NCBI GenBank assembly: GCA_902539165.1
Contig: CACBHY010000004.1
Location: 110,573 to 174,572, forward strand
Direction of reading: 5' to 3'
From: an uncultured Pelagibacteraceae bacterium
Lineage (GTDB): Bacteria > Pseudomonadota > Alphaproteobacteria > Pelagibacterales > Pelagibacteraceae
Length of the DNA stretch: 64,000 nucleotides
Shown piece by piece: positions 53,746 to 62,449 of the stretch. Numbering within the stretch: position 1 is the first letter of the stretch; each line of letters begins with the position of its first letter. A program made the translations under genes and the position numbers. Below the pieces are notes generated by a model. The model did no database searches. It saw nothing but the letters and a program-made list of their open reading frames with translations, and was not told the origin of the DNA.

Positions 53746-54897
53746 CTAAAAAAGCTTCTTTTTATCTGTCCATGGTCCTTTTTTTGTCTTAGGTAAAAAC
53801 TTTTTAAGGTCAATTAGGACTTTTTCAGACAGTTTTCTATAGGTGGTAAGTTTCCCCCCATAAATATTCAATAGAGGTAATTTTTTTATAACCTTTAAAT
53901 CAAAAATATAATCTCTTGTTACTTTTGAAGCTTTATTAAAATCTTCAATTAGAGGTCTTATTCCAGAATAGGTATCTACAACATCTTTTGTACTTATTTG
54001 TTTTTTTAAATAATTATTTACAGACTTAATTAAATATTTAATTTCATTTTTAGATATCCCTTTATTTTCAGGTGAATTAACCTCTACTTCTGTGGTCCCT
54101 ATTAATGAAAATTTACCTTTATAGGGAATAACAAATATTATTCTTTTATCTGTATTTTGAAACGTGAAAGCTATATCTGCTTTGTACAATTTTTTTGTAA
54201 TTATATGACTTCCTTTAACTAATCTTATTTTTTTCTTAGATTTGATTTTGATATTTTTGTGCAGGGTCTCATTTATCCATGGACCAGAAGCGTTTATTAA
54301 AACTTTTGATTTTATTTTTTTTCCATTTTCAAGACTAATTACCCACTCATTTTCAATAATTTCAGCTTTTTTAACTTTGTTATGTTCTAATATTTTAGCT
54401 TTATTTCTTTTTGCATCTTGCGCATTTAATTTTGTTAATTTTTTATCATCAATTTGAATGTCAAAATATTGAAAACCAGTTTTATATTTTTCTTTAAGTA
54501 TATTTGGAAATTTCTTTTTAAGATCAAATGTTTTTGATTTTGGTATATTACTTTTACCACCCAAGTTATCGTAAAGAAATAATCCGAGTCTAATTAACCA
54601 TGCTGGTCTAATTTTATCTGCATAAGGTATAATAAATGGAATGGGTTTTGAAATGCTTTTGGCAATTTTGTAAACAATTTCTCTTTCTTTAAGAGACTCT
54701 CTTACTAATTTAAATTCATAATTTTCTAGATAACGAAGCCCACCATGAATTAATTTTGTGGACCAAGAGGAAGTTGCGCCTCCAATTTCTCCTTTATCAG
54801 CTAAACATACAGACATACCTCTTCCAGCTGCGTCTCTTGCAATACCAGCACCGTTTATACCACCCCCTATTATGAATAAATCAAATATTTTGGACAT
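53746..54897 (-). CDS. glpD: glycerol-3-phosphate dehydrogenase lacking the C-terminal domain
   Basis: FAD-dependent, membrane-associated glycerol-3-phosphate dehydrogenase (GlpD/GlpA type) feeding electrons to quinone. The FAD motif IIGGGINGAGIARDAAGRG, SSWSTKLIHGGLRYLE and YGGKLTTYRKLSEKVL are intact. The 383-residue protein stops right after GPWTDKKKLF, the point where E. coli GlpD (501 residues) continues into its C-terminal helical domain. The downstream 123 bases encode no remainder, so this is not an obvious frameshift. It could be a fixed short form or a decaying gene. Together with the glycerophosphodiesterase at 59.2 kb it suggests use of glycerophosphodiester-derived G3P. Confidence 0.86.
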   Translation of the reverse strand: MSKIFDLFIIGGGINGAGIARDAAGRGMSVCLADKGEIGGATSSWSTKLIHGGLRYLENYEFKLVRESLKEREIVYKIAKSISKPIPFIIPYADKIRPAWLIRLGLFLYDNLGGKSNIPKSKTFDLKKKFPNILKEKYKTGFQYFDIQIDDKKLTKLNAQDAKRNKAKILEHNKVKKAEIIENEWVISLENGKKIKSKVLINASGPWINETLHKNIKIKSKKKIRLVKGSHIITKKLYKADIAFTFQNTDKRIIFVIPYKGKFSLIGTTEVEVNSPENKGISKNEIKYLIKSVNNYLKKQISTKDVVDTYSGIRPLIEDFNKASKVTRDYIFDLKVIKKLPLLNIYGGKLTTYRKLSEKVLIDLKKFLPKTKKGPWTDKKKLF

Positions 54898-54952
54898 TAA
54901 TAATGAATTCTTTATAAAATGAAAATTTAAATTTTCAAAGATTCAAATTACT

Positions 54953-55921
54953 TTAACGTTGATACTCGATAAATTTCTTTAAAGATTTATTAAGAAATTT
55001 TTCATAAATCTGACCGGAGTTAGTATAATTTTTTGAATTTAAGAAAGATTTGTTCATTTTAAAGTCATATGAAGGCTCAAAGAAAAATGGAACAGAAAGT
55101 CTCTTACTTTTATTCCATAAGACCCGATGATTAGTCGCTTTAAATTGACCTTTGCTTAGAAACTCCAGCGCTCTACCAGAATTTACTACTAAAGCTTTTT
55201 TATTAAATGGAACATCATACCATTTTTGTGTTTTTCTATTCTGTACTTGCAGACCACCTTTTTTATCTTGGTAGAGAATTGTAAATATTCCACTATCAAC
55301 ATGTGTTTCGCAACCCAGAGCAACCCCATCTTGTTTTGAAATTTCTATTGGCTTTGTTTGATTTGGATAATAATTAAATCTTAAAGTGCTAAGTGTTTTT
55401 AATCTAGAAAAAGCTTTACTTGAAATGTTTGGATTCATATTGTTTATTTTGATCACACTTTTAAACAAAGTTTCGCTTAAATTATAAATATTATCAAAAT
55501 ATTTATCTAAGTTTTTAATGGAAGTTTTATTAAAACATTTATTCAGTTCTATATATTCAATATATTGATTTTTTAATTTAGAAGAATAATTCTTTGTAAC
55601 TTTTAAGTCTCCTATATCTAAACCTTCTTTGCCATTCACATCATTAGGAAAATATCCCCTGTAGAAATTTTTATTTTTTTTGTTCCATTTTTTTGGTGAT
55701 AATTTCCTTTTTTTACTATCTGGTAAATTGAAGAATTTATTTCCAATATCACATATTTTTTTTATTTCTTTTAAATTAAGTCCATGCCCTAAAATTTGAA
55801 AAAAACCAATATTCACACATGCTTTTTCAATTTGTTTAATTGTTTTGATTGCACTTTGTGTTTCAAAATTATTCATTATTAGTGATGATATATTGATTGT
55901 TGGTATATAATTTTTCTTCAT
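54953..55921 (-). CDS. 2-oxoglutarate/Fe(II) dioxygenase, isopenicillin-N-synthase-like
   Basis: Non-heme iron dioxygenase of 322 residues with the DIOX_N domain first (YIPTINISSLIMNN, VNIGFFQILGHGLNLKEI). The double-stranded beta-helix core has the HxD iron ligands in GCETHVDSGIFTILYQDKKGGLQVQN, a distal His in FKATNHRVLWNKSKRLSVPFFFEP and the RxS 2-oxoglutarate binding pair. It oxidises an unknown small organic substrate. It overlaps the DMT transporter gene by 4 bases, so the two belong together. Substrate not predictable from sequence. Confidence 0.87.
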   Translation of the reverse strand: MKKNYIPTINISSLIMNNFETQSAIKTIKQIEKACVNIGFFQILGHGLNLKEIKKICDIGNKFFNLPDSKKRKLSPKKWNKKNKNFYRGYFPNDVNGKEGLDIGDLKVTKNYSSKLKNQYIEYIELNKCFNKTSIKNLDKYFDNIYNLSETLFKSVIKINNMNPNISSKAFSRLKTLSTLRFNYYPNQTKPIEISKQDGVALGCETHVDSGIFTILYQDKKGGLQVQNRKTQKWYDVPFNKKALVVNSGRALEFLSKGQFKATNHRVLWNKSKRLSVPFFFEPSYDFKMNKSFLNSKNYTNSGQIYEKFLNKSLKKFIEYQR

Positions 55922-56871
55922 CTTCTTACCGGTGTTTCAGTTGCAATATACTGATCTCTAGCCTTCTCTCTCAAGTAAATATAAATTCCAGCTACAATTA
56001 TACATACAACTCCGATGAAGGTTCTCGATGAGGGTATTTCGTTAAATAAAAAATAACCAGGGATCATAGACATTATAATTAAAGAATACTCGAACAAGGA
56101 TACAACAGATGGAGAAGCAACTATATATGCGGAAAAAATACAAACAAAAGCAACTGATGCAGCAAAACCAAAAAATAAAATAAATTTCCAAGTATATTCT
56201 ATATTTGAAAACCATTCTCTAAAGATAAATTGTGTAGTTGGATCAAAGTCAGAATTATTGAACCGACCACTACCCATAAAAATATAAATCAGGACACAAA
56301 GTATTATTGCTATAAGATAAAAGTAGAATAACTGTGTATAAATCCCATCCTTGTCAGATGTATATTTAGTGATTGTCATTGAAGCTGCGTAACAAAATGC
56401 GCACAAAACAGGAAGTAAATTTCTATATTCAAAATTATCAAAATTAGGATTTAGGACTATATAAACACCTAAAAAACCAAATGCTATGGCTGACCATCTT
56501 CTTATACCGATAAATTCTTTTAAAAAAAATTTTGCAAATATGGATACAAAAAATGGACATGAGAAAAATAGAGCGTTTGCAGTTGCTAACGGCATATATG
56601 TCAAAGAAATAAAAAATGCAGAAAAGGCTAAAAAATGCAATACAACTCTTACAAAAGTTAATACTGGGTAATATGTCTTGAGAGATACTTTCTCATTTTT
56701 ATATTTTATGAAACAAAATAACAAAATTGCTGCAACAAAATATCTTCCAAAGAAAATTTCATAAAGAGCTGCTTTTTCAAATATGAATTTAATGAGCGAG
56801 TCTTGCATTGCAAACAAAGACATTGCAATAATAATTAACACAATACCCTTTGAATTATTATCAGTACTCAT
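55918..56871 (-). CDS. EamA/DMT family transporter
   Basis: Inner-membrane drug/metabolite transporter of 317 residues with two EamA domains (about 10 helices): GIVLIIIAMSLFAMQDSLIKFIF... and RNLLPVLCAFCYAASMTITKYT. Such proteins usually export or exchange small metabolites. Ends in a basic tail. It is coupled by a 4-base overlap to the downstream dioxygenase gene, suggesting transport of the substrate or product of that enzyme. A related transporter lies at 60770-61642. Confidence 0.86.
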   Translation of the reverse strand: MSTDNNSKGIVLIIIAMSLFAMQDSLIKFIFEKAALYEIFFGRYFVAAILLFCFIKYKNEKVSLKTYYPVLTFVRVVLHFLAFSAFFISLTYMPLATANALFFSCPFFVSIFAKFFLKEFIGIRRWSAIAFGFLGVYIVLNPNFDNFEYRNLLPVLCAFCYAASMTITKYTSDKDGIYTQLFYFYLIAIILCVLIYIFMGSGRFNNSDFDPTTQFIFREWFSNIEYTWKFILFFGFAASVAFVCIFSAYIVASPSVVSLFEYSLIIMSMIPGYFLFNEIPSSRTFIGVVCIIVAGIYIYLREKARDQYIATETPVRR

Positions 56872-56923
56872 TTTTCATCTATATCAAAAAAAAAATATTT
56901 AGAATATGAAATTATTTATTAGT

Positions 56924-57949
56924 CTATGATCTTGTTAAGGAGGATTGTAATTCTTGATTTGTAATATAACCTTTTATATTTCCTGTTTTATCAACAACTT
57001 CACAATTTGCATCGGAACAAACTATTTGAGGTAAAAATTCTTCAATAAATTGATCTTCGTGAACCTTAATAACATTTGATTTATCAATATCATCTACCTC
57101 ATTTGGTTTTTTCATTATAACCTTAGCTTTAATTACTTTTGCTCTATTTACATCTTTTACAAATGCTTTAACGTAATCATCTGCAGGGTTCATAATTATT
57201 TCCTCAGGTGTTCCAACTTGAACCAACTTTCCTGCGTTTAATATTCCGATATGGTCACCTAATCTTAAAGATTCATCAAGGTCATGAGTTATAAATACAA
57301 TAGTTTTTTTTAATTCTGATTGTAGATCTATCAATTGTTTTTGCATATCACTTCTAATTAGTGGGTCTAGGGCACTAAATGCTTCATCCATCAACATAAT
57401 ATCAGTATCAGTTGCTAATGCTCTTGCTAAACCAACACGTTGCTGCATACCTCCGGATAATTGAGCAGGATATTGATTTTCAAAACCGCTTAAACCAACC
57501 GAATTAATTTTTTCCATAGAAATTTTATTTCTTTCATCCTCGGTTTTTCCTTGCATCTCTAGTCCATAACCAACATTTTGAATAACAGTTTTATGAGGGA
57601 ATAAGCCAAATCTTTGAAAAACCATGCTCATTTTGTGACGTCTAAATTCTATCAATTGTTCTTTATTTAAATTCATCACATTAGTGCCTTCTATTAAAAT
57701 TTCTCCGTCTGTAGGGTCAATTAATCTGTTTAAGTGTCTTATTAGAGTTGATTTTCCTGATCCAGATAGGCCCATGCAAACAAACGTCTCACCTTCTTCA
57801 ATCTTCAGTGAAACATTATCTAAGCCAACTGTATGTCCAGTGTTTTCTAAAATTTCGTCTTTAGTTGCCCCCTCTTTTACTTGAGTTAGTACAGATTTAG
57901 GGCTACTTCCAAAAATTTTATATACGTTATTGATTTCAATTTTTGACAT
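56924..57949 (-). CDS. proV: glycine betaine/proline ABC transporter ATP-binding protein
   Basis: ProV/OpuAA-type ATPase of 341 residues. The N-terminal NNVYKIFGSSPKSVLTQVKEGATKDEILENTGHTVGL is diagnostic. Walker A GLSGSGKST, signature LSGGMQQRVGLARA, Walker B DIMLMDEAFSALDP and the H-loop VFITHDLDESLRLGDHIG follow, then C-terminal CBS-like repeats ending LQSSLTRS. It drives import of quaternary-ammonium osmolytes. Unusually no permease (proW) or binding protein (proX) follows; the next genes downstream are a DMT transporter and a dioxygenase. It is divergent from the gamma-butyrobetaine-hydroxylase-like gene. Confidence 0.92.
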   Translation of the reverse strand: MSKIEINNVYKIFGSSPKSVLTQVKEGATKDEILENTGHTVGLDNVSLKIEEGETFVCMGLSGSGKSTLIRHLNRLIDPTDGEILIEGTNVMNLNKEQLIEFRRHKMSMVFQRFGLFPHKTVIQNVGYGLEMQGKTEDERNKISMEKINSVGLSGFENQYPAQLSGGMQQRVGLARALATDTDIMLMDEAFSALDPLIRSDMQKQLIDLQSELKKTIVFITHDLDESLRLGDHIGILNAGKLVQVGTPEEIIMNPADDYVKAFVKDVNRAKVIKAKVIMKKPNEVDDIDKSNVIKVHEDQFIEEFLPQIVCSDANCEVVDKTGNIKGYITNQELQSSLTRS

Positions 57950-58021
57950 TAAGCAATAGTTCTAACAGGCGGCGCCAATAGATCAAATAAAAGAAAAAAA
58001 ACAATTCAACTCTTAATTGCA

Positions 58022-58049
58022 TTGACAATTAATTATGAATAAATAATTA
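58022..58049 (+). promoter_or_regulatory. sigma-70-like promoter before the hydroxylase gene
   Basis: A perfect -35 TTGACA at 58022-58027 is followed after 16 bases by TAATTA at 58044-58049. Transcription would then start at about 58056, right at the ATG at 58057. With no Shine-Dalgarno visible, a leaderless mRNA is suggested. The call rests on the -35 hexamer. Confidence 0.55.
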
Positions 58050-58056
58050 TTTATTT

Positions 58057-59181
58057 ATGGCCCAAATTGAAAAAATAGAAAAATTAAAAACTGATCTTAA
58101 AATAAAGTGGAGTGATGGAGAAGAGAGCGCATTTAATTATATGTGGTTGAGAGATAATTGTCCCACCGCTCACGATAAAGACTCACGTCATAGAATGTTT
58201 AACATATTGAATGTATCTGAAAATCTGAATGTAAAAAATTTTGAAATTAATTCCTCAGGTCATTTAAAGGTAGAATGGAATGAAGGTGATCACACAAGTA
58301 TATATGATCCTAAATGGTTAAGAAAAAACTGTTACACTTTAAAAAACAAAAGCAAATATATTTCACCATATCAATTATGGAACAAAGATCTTAAAGGTGA
58401 TTTTGATAAAATTTGTATAGATCACGACGAAATATTAAACTCAGATGCGGGCTTGATAAAGTGGCTAGAACTTTTGCATCATACAGGAATTGCAATTGTA
58501 AAAAATGCACCTATTTCAGAGAAGTCAGCTTTTCCTTTATTAAATAGAATTAGTCATGTTAGGGAGACATTTTTTAAAACACCTTTTGAAGTAATTAATA
58601 TACCTAAACCAAATAACTCAGCTTATACTGCTCATGCACTTAGAAATCACATGGATCTACCTTGGTTTGAGTTGCCACCGGGCTATCAATTTCTGCATTG
58701 CTTAATTAACTCTGCTAAAGGGGGAGACTCTTCAGCAGTTGATGGTTTTGCTGTAGCTGAATATTTAAAAAAAAATGAGAGGGAAATTTTTGATACTTTA
58801 GTAAATGTGCCATTAAAATTCCGTGATATGGACTATACACAAGAGTCACATAGGGATTTTCATGCGCCAGCGATCAGTTTAACTAAAGATGGAGATTTTC
58901 ATGATATAAGATTTAGTATAGCAACTATGGATGTTTTAGATTGCCATCCTGATTTGATGCAAAAAGTTTATAAAGCTCATCGTTTATTTGGTAAATTGTT
59001 ACATGATGAAAAGTTTCAAATAAATTTTCGTCTAGAACCAGGTGATATTTATTCCTTCAATAACAGAAGAATATTACATGGCAGAACTGCATTCGATCCA
59101 AATTCGGGTCATAGACACTTGCAAGGTTATTATATGGATAGAGACGAGATCATCGGTAGATTAAATTATCTAAAAAAATAA
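58057..59181 (+). CDS. gamma-butyrobetaine hydroxylase-like 2OG/Fe(II) dioxygenase
   Basis: Member of the BBOX/trimethyllysine-hydroxylase group of TauD-like oxygenases (374 residues). The N-terminal DUF971-type domain (KTDLKIKWSDGEESAFNYMWLRDNCPTAHDKDSRHRMF) precedes the catalytic barrel with HxD in ALRNHMDLPWFELPPGYQFLHCL, AKGGDSSAVDGFAVAE and the distal His in FNNRRILHGRTAFDP, followed by the 2OG-binding Arg in SGHRHLQGYYMDRDE. It would hydroxylate gamma-butyrobetaine or a similar trimethylammonium compound, which fits the divergent ProV transporter gene. 2-trimethylaminoethylphosphonate hydroxylase (TmpA-like) is a real alternative. Confidence 0.85.
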   Translation: MAQIEKIEKLKTDLKIKWSDGEESAFNYMWLRDNCPTAHDKDSRHRMFNILNVSENLNVKNFEINSSGHLKVEWNEGDHTSIYDPKWLRKNCYTLKNKSKYISPYQLWNKDLKGDFDKICIDHDEILNSDAGLIKWLELLHHTGIAIVKNAPISEKSAFPLLNRISHVRETFFKTPFEVINIPKPNNSAYTAHALRNHMDLPWFELPPGYQFLHCLINSAKGGDSSAVDGFAVAEYLKKNEREIFDTLVNVPLKFRDMDYTQESHRDFHAPAISLTKDGDFHDIRFSIATMDVLDCHPDLMQKVYKAHRLFGKLLHDEKFQINFRLEPGDIYSFNNRRILHGRTAFDPNSGHRHLQGYYMDRDEIIGRLNYLKK

Positions 59182-59183
59182 AT

Positions 59184-59825
59184 TTATAAGTTTTCAAATA
59201 TCAAACAATTGTCATTACTATATTTATTAAAATCTTTTTTATTTTTAATTGTATAATAAAATTTTTGGATATTTAAATTTTGAATTTTTTTATGATTTAA
59301 AAATACTTTATCTAATATTAAATAGTCTATTTTTTTATTTTTTGATTTTTCAACAATTGTAGTAATTTTAGAATTGTACGAAAAAGATAATCCTACTTTC
59401 AAAGTCTGCTTAATCCTGAGTAATTTATTAATATTTTCATGTTTAAATGAGATAAAAATACACTTAGAGTATTTTGAAGTCTGTTTAACTAATTTTTTTA
59501 GCAATTTTAAAGATAAATTTGGCTTTATTTCAATCAAAATAGGATATTTATTTTTTGAAGCTTTTAATACCTCTTCTAATAAGGGAATTGGGTTTTTTTT
59601 AAAATTTTTTACAGTCTCAATATCTGAAAAATTTAAATTTTTAATACTTAATTTTTTTTTAAAAATTTTGTTTAAAGTAAAATCATGAAAACAAACAAAA
59701 TTTTCATCTTTAGTTGCATGAATATCAGTTTCAACACCAAAACCTAAATCAAATGATTTTTTAAAAGATAAGAGTAAATTTTCCTTAAGTTTTTTATTTG
59801 CTATACCTCTATGGATTACATGCAT
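59184..59825 (-). CDS. glycerophosphodiester phosphodiesterase
   Basis: GDPD-family TIM-barrel phosphodiesterase (213 residues) releasing sn-glycerol-3-phosphate from deacylated phospholipids. Core motif: HVIHRGIANKKLKENLLLSFKKSFDLGFGVETDIHATKDENFVCFHDFTL (His-Arg, Glu-x-Asp and His-Asp metal-site residues); further EIKPNLSL. It lacks a signal peptide, so it is probably cytoplasmic. Shorter than many GDPDs but with the catalytic core. The 3' end lies 2 bases from the convergent hydroxylase gene. Works naturally with glpD. Confidence 0.85.
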   Translation of the reverse strand: MHVIHRGIANKKLKENLLLSFKKSFDLGFGVETDIHATKDENFVCFHDFTLNKIFKKKLSIKNLNFSDIETVKNFKKNPIPLLEEVLKASKNKYPILIEIKPNLSLKLLKKLVKQTSKYSKCIFISFKHENINKLLRIKQTLKVGLSFSYNSKITTIVEKSKNKKIDYLILDKVFLNHKKIQNLNIQKFYYTIKNKKDFNKYSNDNCLIFENL

Positions 59826-59831
59826 ATAAAT

Positions 59832-60773
59832 TTAAATTTCATATCCTTTCTCTTCAGGCTCGTTGTCAACTAATTCGTCAGGAAAACCCTCAGCTCTAAA
59901 ATCAATATTATTTAAATCTTCCATTCTTTTTACAATCATCGAAGACCAAGCTCTAGAACCGTATTTTTTTTTTCCATCATTAAATATTTCAACAACTTTA
60001 GGAGAGATTTCAAGAGGAGCGTTTAATTTTTTAGCTAGCTCATCGAATAAACCCGTATCTTTTAGAACTAAATCCATAGTAAAATTTATATTGTATGAAC
60101 CATTAAGTATCACTTGGCTTTCTGTTTCATGGACAAAAGAATTACCAGATGAAACAGCAATGCCTTTGTATGCTTTTGCAAGGTCCAGATTAGATTTTTT
60201 TGCTACAGTCCATGCTTCACCAAGAGCAACTAAATGAACAGACGCTAAGTAATTGGTAATTACTTTAAGTACACTAGCACTTCCAAGATCTCCTGTGTGT
60301 AATACTTTTCTTCCCATTACAGTTAATGCGGGTAAAATTTTTTCAAAAGCGCTTCTGTTGCCCCCAACAAAAATTGCAATATTTCCTGTAGCCGCTCTAT
60401 GACAACCACCACTTACAGGCCCATCTAAAGGTATAGCTTTTTTTGCAATTACCTTTTGACCAAGTCTTTTTACCTCAGCTTCGTCTGTAGTACTCATTTC
60501 AAGCCATATTTTATTTTCGGAAAGACCATTTAAAATACCATTTTCTCCTTCCATGACCTCTGCACAGATTTTAGGTGAAGGAAGACAAGTAATTATTAAA
60601 TCTACTTCTTCTGCTAATTCTTTTGGAGAATTTACAACTTTTGCCCCTTGATCTTTAAATGATTTTGTTAAATTTTTATCTAGATCTCTCACAGTTAAAT
60701 CAAACTTATTTCTTATCAAACTACCAGCAAGTTTTCCCCCAACATTACCTAATCCAATAAAGCCTATTTTCAT
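59832..60773 (-). CDS. 3-hydroxyisobutyrate dehydrogenase family oxidoreductase
   Basis: Beta-hydroxyacid dehydrogenase (313 residues) with the NAD(P)-binding GFIGLGNVGGKLAGSLI, the substrate-binding DGPVSGGCHRAATGNIAIFVGG and the catalytic Lys in VLKVITNYLASVHLVALGEAWTVAKK. Family members act on 3-hydroxyisobutyrate, tartronate semialdehyde, 2-(hydroxymethyl)glutarate and others; the exact substrate is open. It overlaps the upstream DMT transporter gene by 4 bases (ATGA), suggesting a shared substrate. Confidence 0.88.
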   Translation of the reverse strand: MKIGFIGLGNVGGKLAGSLIRNKFDLTVRDLDKNLTKSFKDQGAKVVNSPKELAEEVDLIITCLPSPKICAEVMEGENGILNGLSENKIWLEMSTTDEAEVKRLGQKVIAKKAIPLDGPVSGGCHRAATGNIAIFVGGNRSAFEKILPALTVMGRKVLHTGDLGSASVLKVITNYLASVHLVALGEAWTVAKKSNLDLAKAYKGIAVSSGNSFVHETESQVILNGSYNINFTMDLVLKDTGLFDELAKKLNAPLEISPKVVEIFNDGKKKYGSRAWSSMIVKRMEDLNNIDFRAEGFPDELVDNEPEEKGYEI

Positions 60774-61642
60774 TTTTCAACCTCTTCAGTTTTATTTTTT
60801 GTGAATACAATTAAAATTACCCCAACTATAATAATTGCTCCACCAATAAATAATTCTTGAGTTGGTTTTTCCCCCAAAAGAAATATTGCTGCCAATAAAC
60901 CAGTTGGTGGAATACCCATAGTTACTATAGGAAGTACTTTATAAAGTGGATTGTTTTTTAAAACATAATAGAAACAACCATAAGTAACTGGCTGCATTAT
61001 AAATCCTATATAAAAAGCAATAATCCAATGATCAAATTTTGCCTCTGATAAATATTTTATTGTATCTCCATCAATTATACTTGATAAAGCTATTAAAAGT
61101 GGCCCAGAAAATAGTGCAAGCCATGCAACAAGTGCTAATGGGTTTATTTCTTTGCTTAATGGTTTTACAATTACTTGACCTAATGCCCAGATCGCTGATC
61201 CAATAATTGTAAGTGATATCCCAAAAAATTTCCCCTCCAAGTTAGGTGATCCAGTCAAAATATAAACACCAACAAAAGCGATAGCTATCCCTATTAATGC
61301 TCTAATAGTTGGCTTTTCTTTAAGCATAAAAAATGCAAAAATTACACCAAATGGAACCTCCGTTTGAACCAATAAGACTGCAGCAGATGCATCTATATAA
61401 TTAAGTCCCGTGTATGTAATGCTATACTGCAAAGTATTTGCAATCAATGATGCAAAAAAAATTTTTTTTAAATAGCCTTTAGGTATTGGAAACCACCAAA
61501 TTAAAAGTAATGCGGCAAAAGTAAATCTTACTCCCATTAATAAAATTGGAGGAAAAGACTCAAATGCAGGCTTTGCTATAACAAAACCAAACCCTAAAAA
61601 TATAGGTACTAGAGAGGCTATAAAGGTGTCTTTTAAATTCAT
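60770..61642 (-). CDS. EamA/DMT family transporter
   Basis: Inner-membrane DMT transporter of 290 residues with two EamA repeats: DTFIASLVPIFLGFGFVIAKPAFESFPPILLMGVRFTFAALLL and FGISLTIIGSAIWALGQVIVKPL. About ten membrane segments. Coupled to the downstream 3-hydroxyacid dehydrogenase gene, so it may move the same metabolite or a related amino acid. Its promoter probably lies in the 60-base spacer shared with the divergent EutA-like gene. Confidence 0.88.
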   Translation of the reverse strand: MNLKDTFIASLVPIFLGFGFVIAKPAFESFPPILLMGVRFTFAALLLIWWFPIPKGYLKKIFFASLIANTLQYSITYTGLNYIDASAAVLLVQTEVPFGVIFAFFMLKEKPTIRALIGIAIAFVGVYILTGSPNLEGKFFGISLTIIGSAIWALGQVIVKPLSKEINPLALVAWLALFSGPLLIALSSIIDGDTIKYLSEAKFDHWIIAFYIGFIMQPVTYGCFYYVLKNNPLYKVLPIVTMGIPPTGLLAAIFLLGEKPTQELFIGGAIIIVGVILIVFTKNKTEEVEK

Positions 61643-61702
61643 GTCGTTATTTTTAATATTAATGATTATTAAAGATCCTATGATATATTCACTGTTTAAA
61701 AT

Positions 61703-62449
61703 ATGAATTCAACTAAAATAGAACCTAAATACATCAGCAAATCAAATCCAAGAGTCGGTCTTATTGCTCTCGCAAGTGATTTTATGATTGAAAGGGATTT
61801 TATAAATGTAATCAAAGATCGTGATATTGATTTATTTATAAATCGAATTGAATGCTATAATCCTCTGACAAAAGAAAATCTGATCAAAATGTCAGATAAA
61901 GTAACAGAAGTAACAAAAGATATTTTACCTGATCAAGATATTGATTGCATTGTTTACGGATGTACTTCTGGTACAATTGCAGCTGGATATAACTCTATAG
62001 AACAAAAAGTAAAAGCAGCTAAACCGATGGCTGATGTTACCACACCTAGTACTGCTGCAATTAAAGCATTAAAAAAAATGAAAATTAGTAAAATTTCTAT
62101 TTTTACTCCTTATAGTAAAAAATTAAATGATGAAGTTTTGAAATATTTTAAAAGTGAAGGTTTTGAAATTACCTCTAATTCATACTTTGATATTGAAGCA
62201 GATTATGACATTGGGAAAGTTGATCAGAATTATCTATTTGATGTATTATCTAATATGGACCTTAAAGGCGCAGAGGCTTTATTCGTCTCATGTACCGCTT
62301 TGCCAGTTTTGACAATCATAAATAAATTAGAAAATAAATTAAATACTACTGTATTATCAAGTAATCAGGCATTGATTTGGGATACACTCGTTAAAATAAA
62401 CAAAAATAATTCAGTAGAGGGATTTGGAAAATTATTCCATGCCAATTAA
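61703..62449 (+). CDS. EutA-like Asp/Glu racemase-fold protein
   Basis: Asp/Glu/hydantoin racemase or maleate isomerase superfamily protein (248 residues) resembling ectoine-utilisation protein EutA. Two active-site cysteines are visible: Cys87 in VYGCTSGTIAAG and Cys197 in FVSCTALPVL. Other segments: RVGLIALASDFMIERDF, DVTTPSTAAIKALKKM, SIFTPYSKKLNDEVLKYF. Its stop overlaps the next gene, a DoeA-like ectoine hydrolase, by one base. The pair matches the eut/doe arrangement of ectoine catabolism. A maleate cis-trans isomerase or arylmalonate decarboxylase-like function is an alternative. Confidence 0.78.
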   Translation: MNSTKIEPKYISKSNPRVGLIALASDFMIERDFINVIKDRDIDLFINRIECYNPLTKENLIKMSDKVTEVTKDILPDQDIDCIVYGCTSGTIAAGYNSIEQKVKAAKPMADVTTPSTAAIKALKKMKISKISIFTPYSKKLNDEVLKYFKSEGFEITSNSYFDIEADYDIGKVDQNYLFDVLSNMDLKGAEALFVSCTALPVLTIINKLENKLNTTVLSSNQALIWDTLVKINKNNSVEGFGKLFHAN

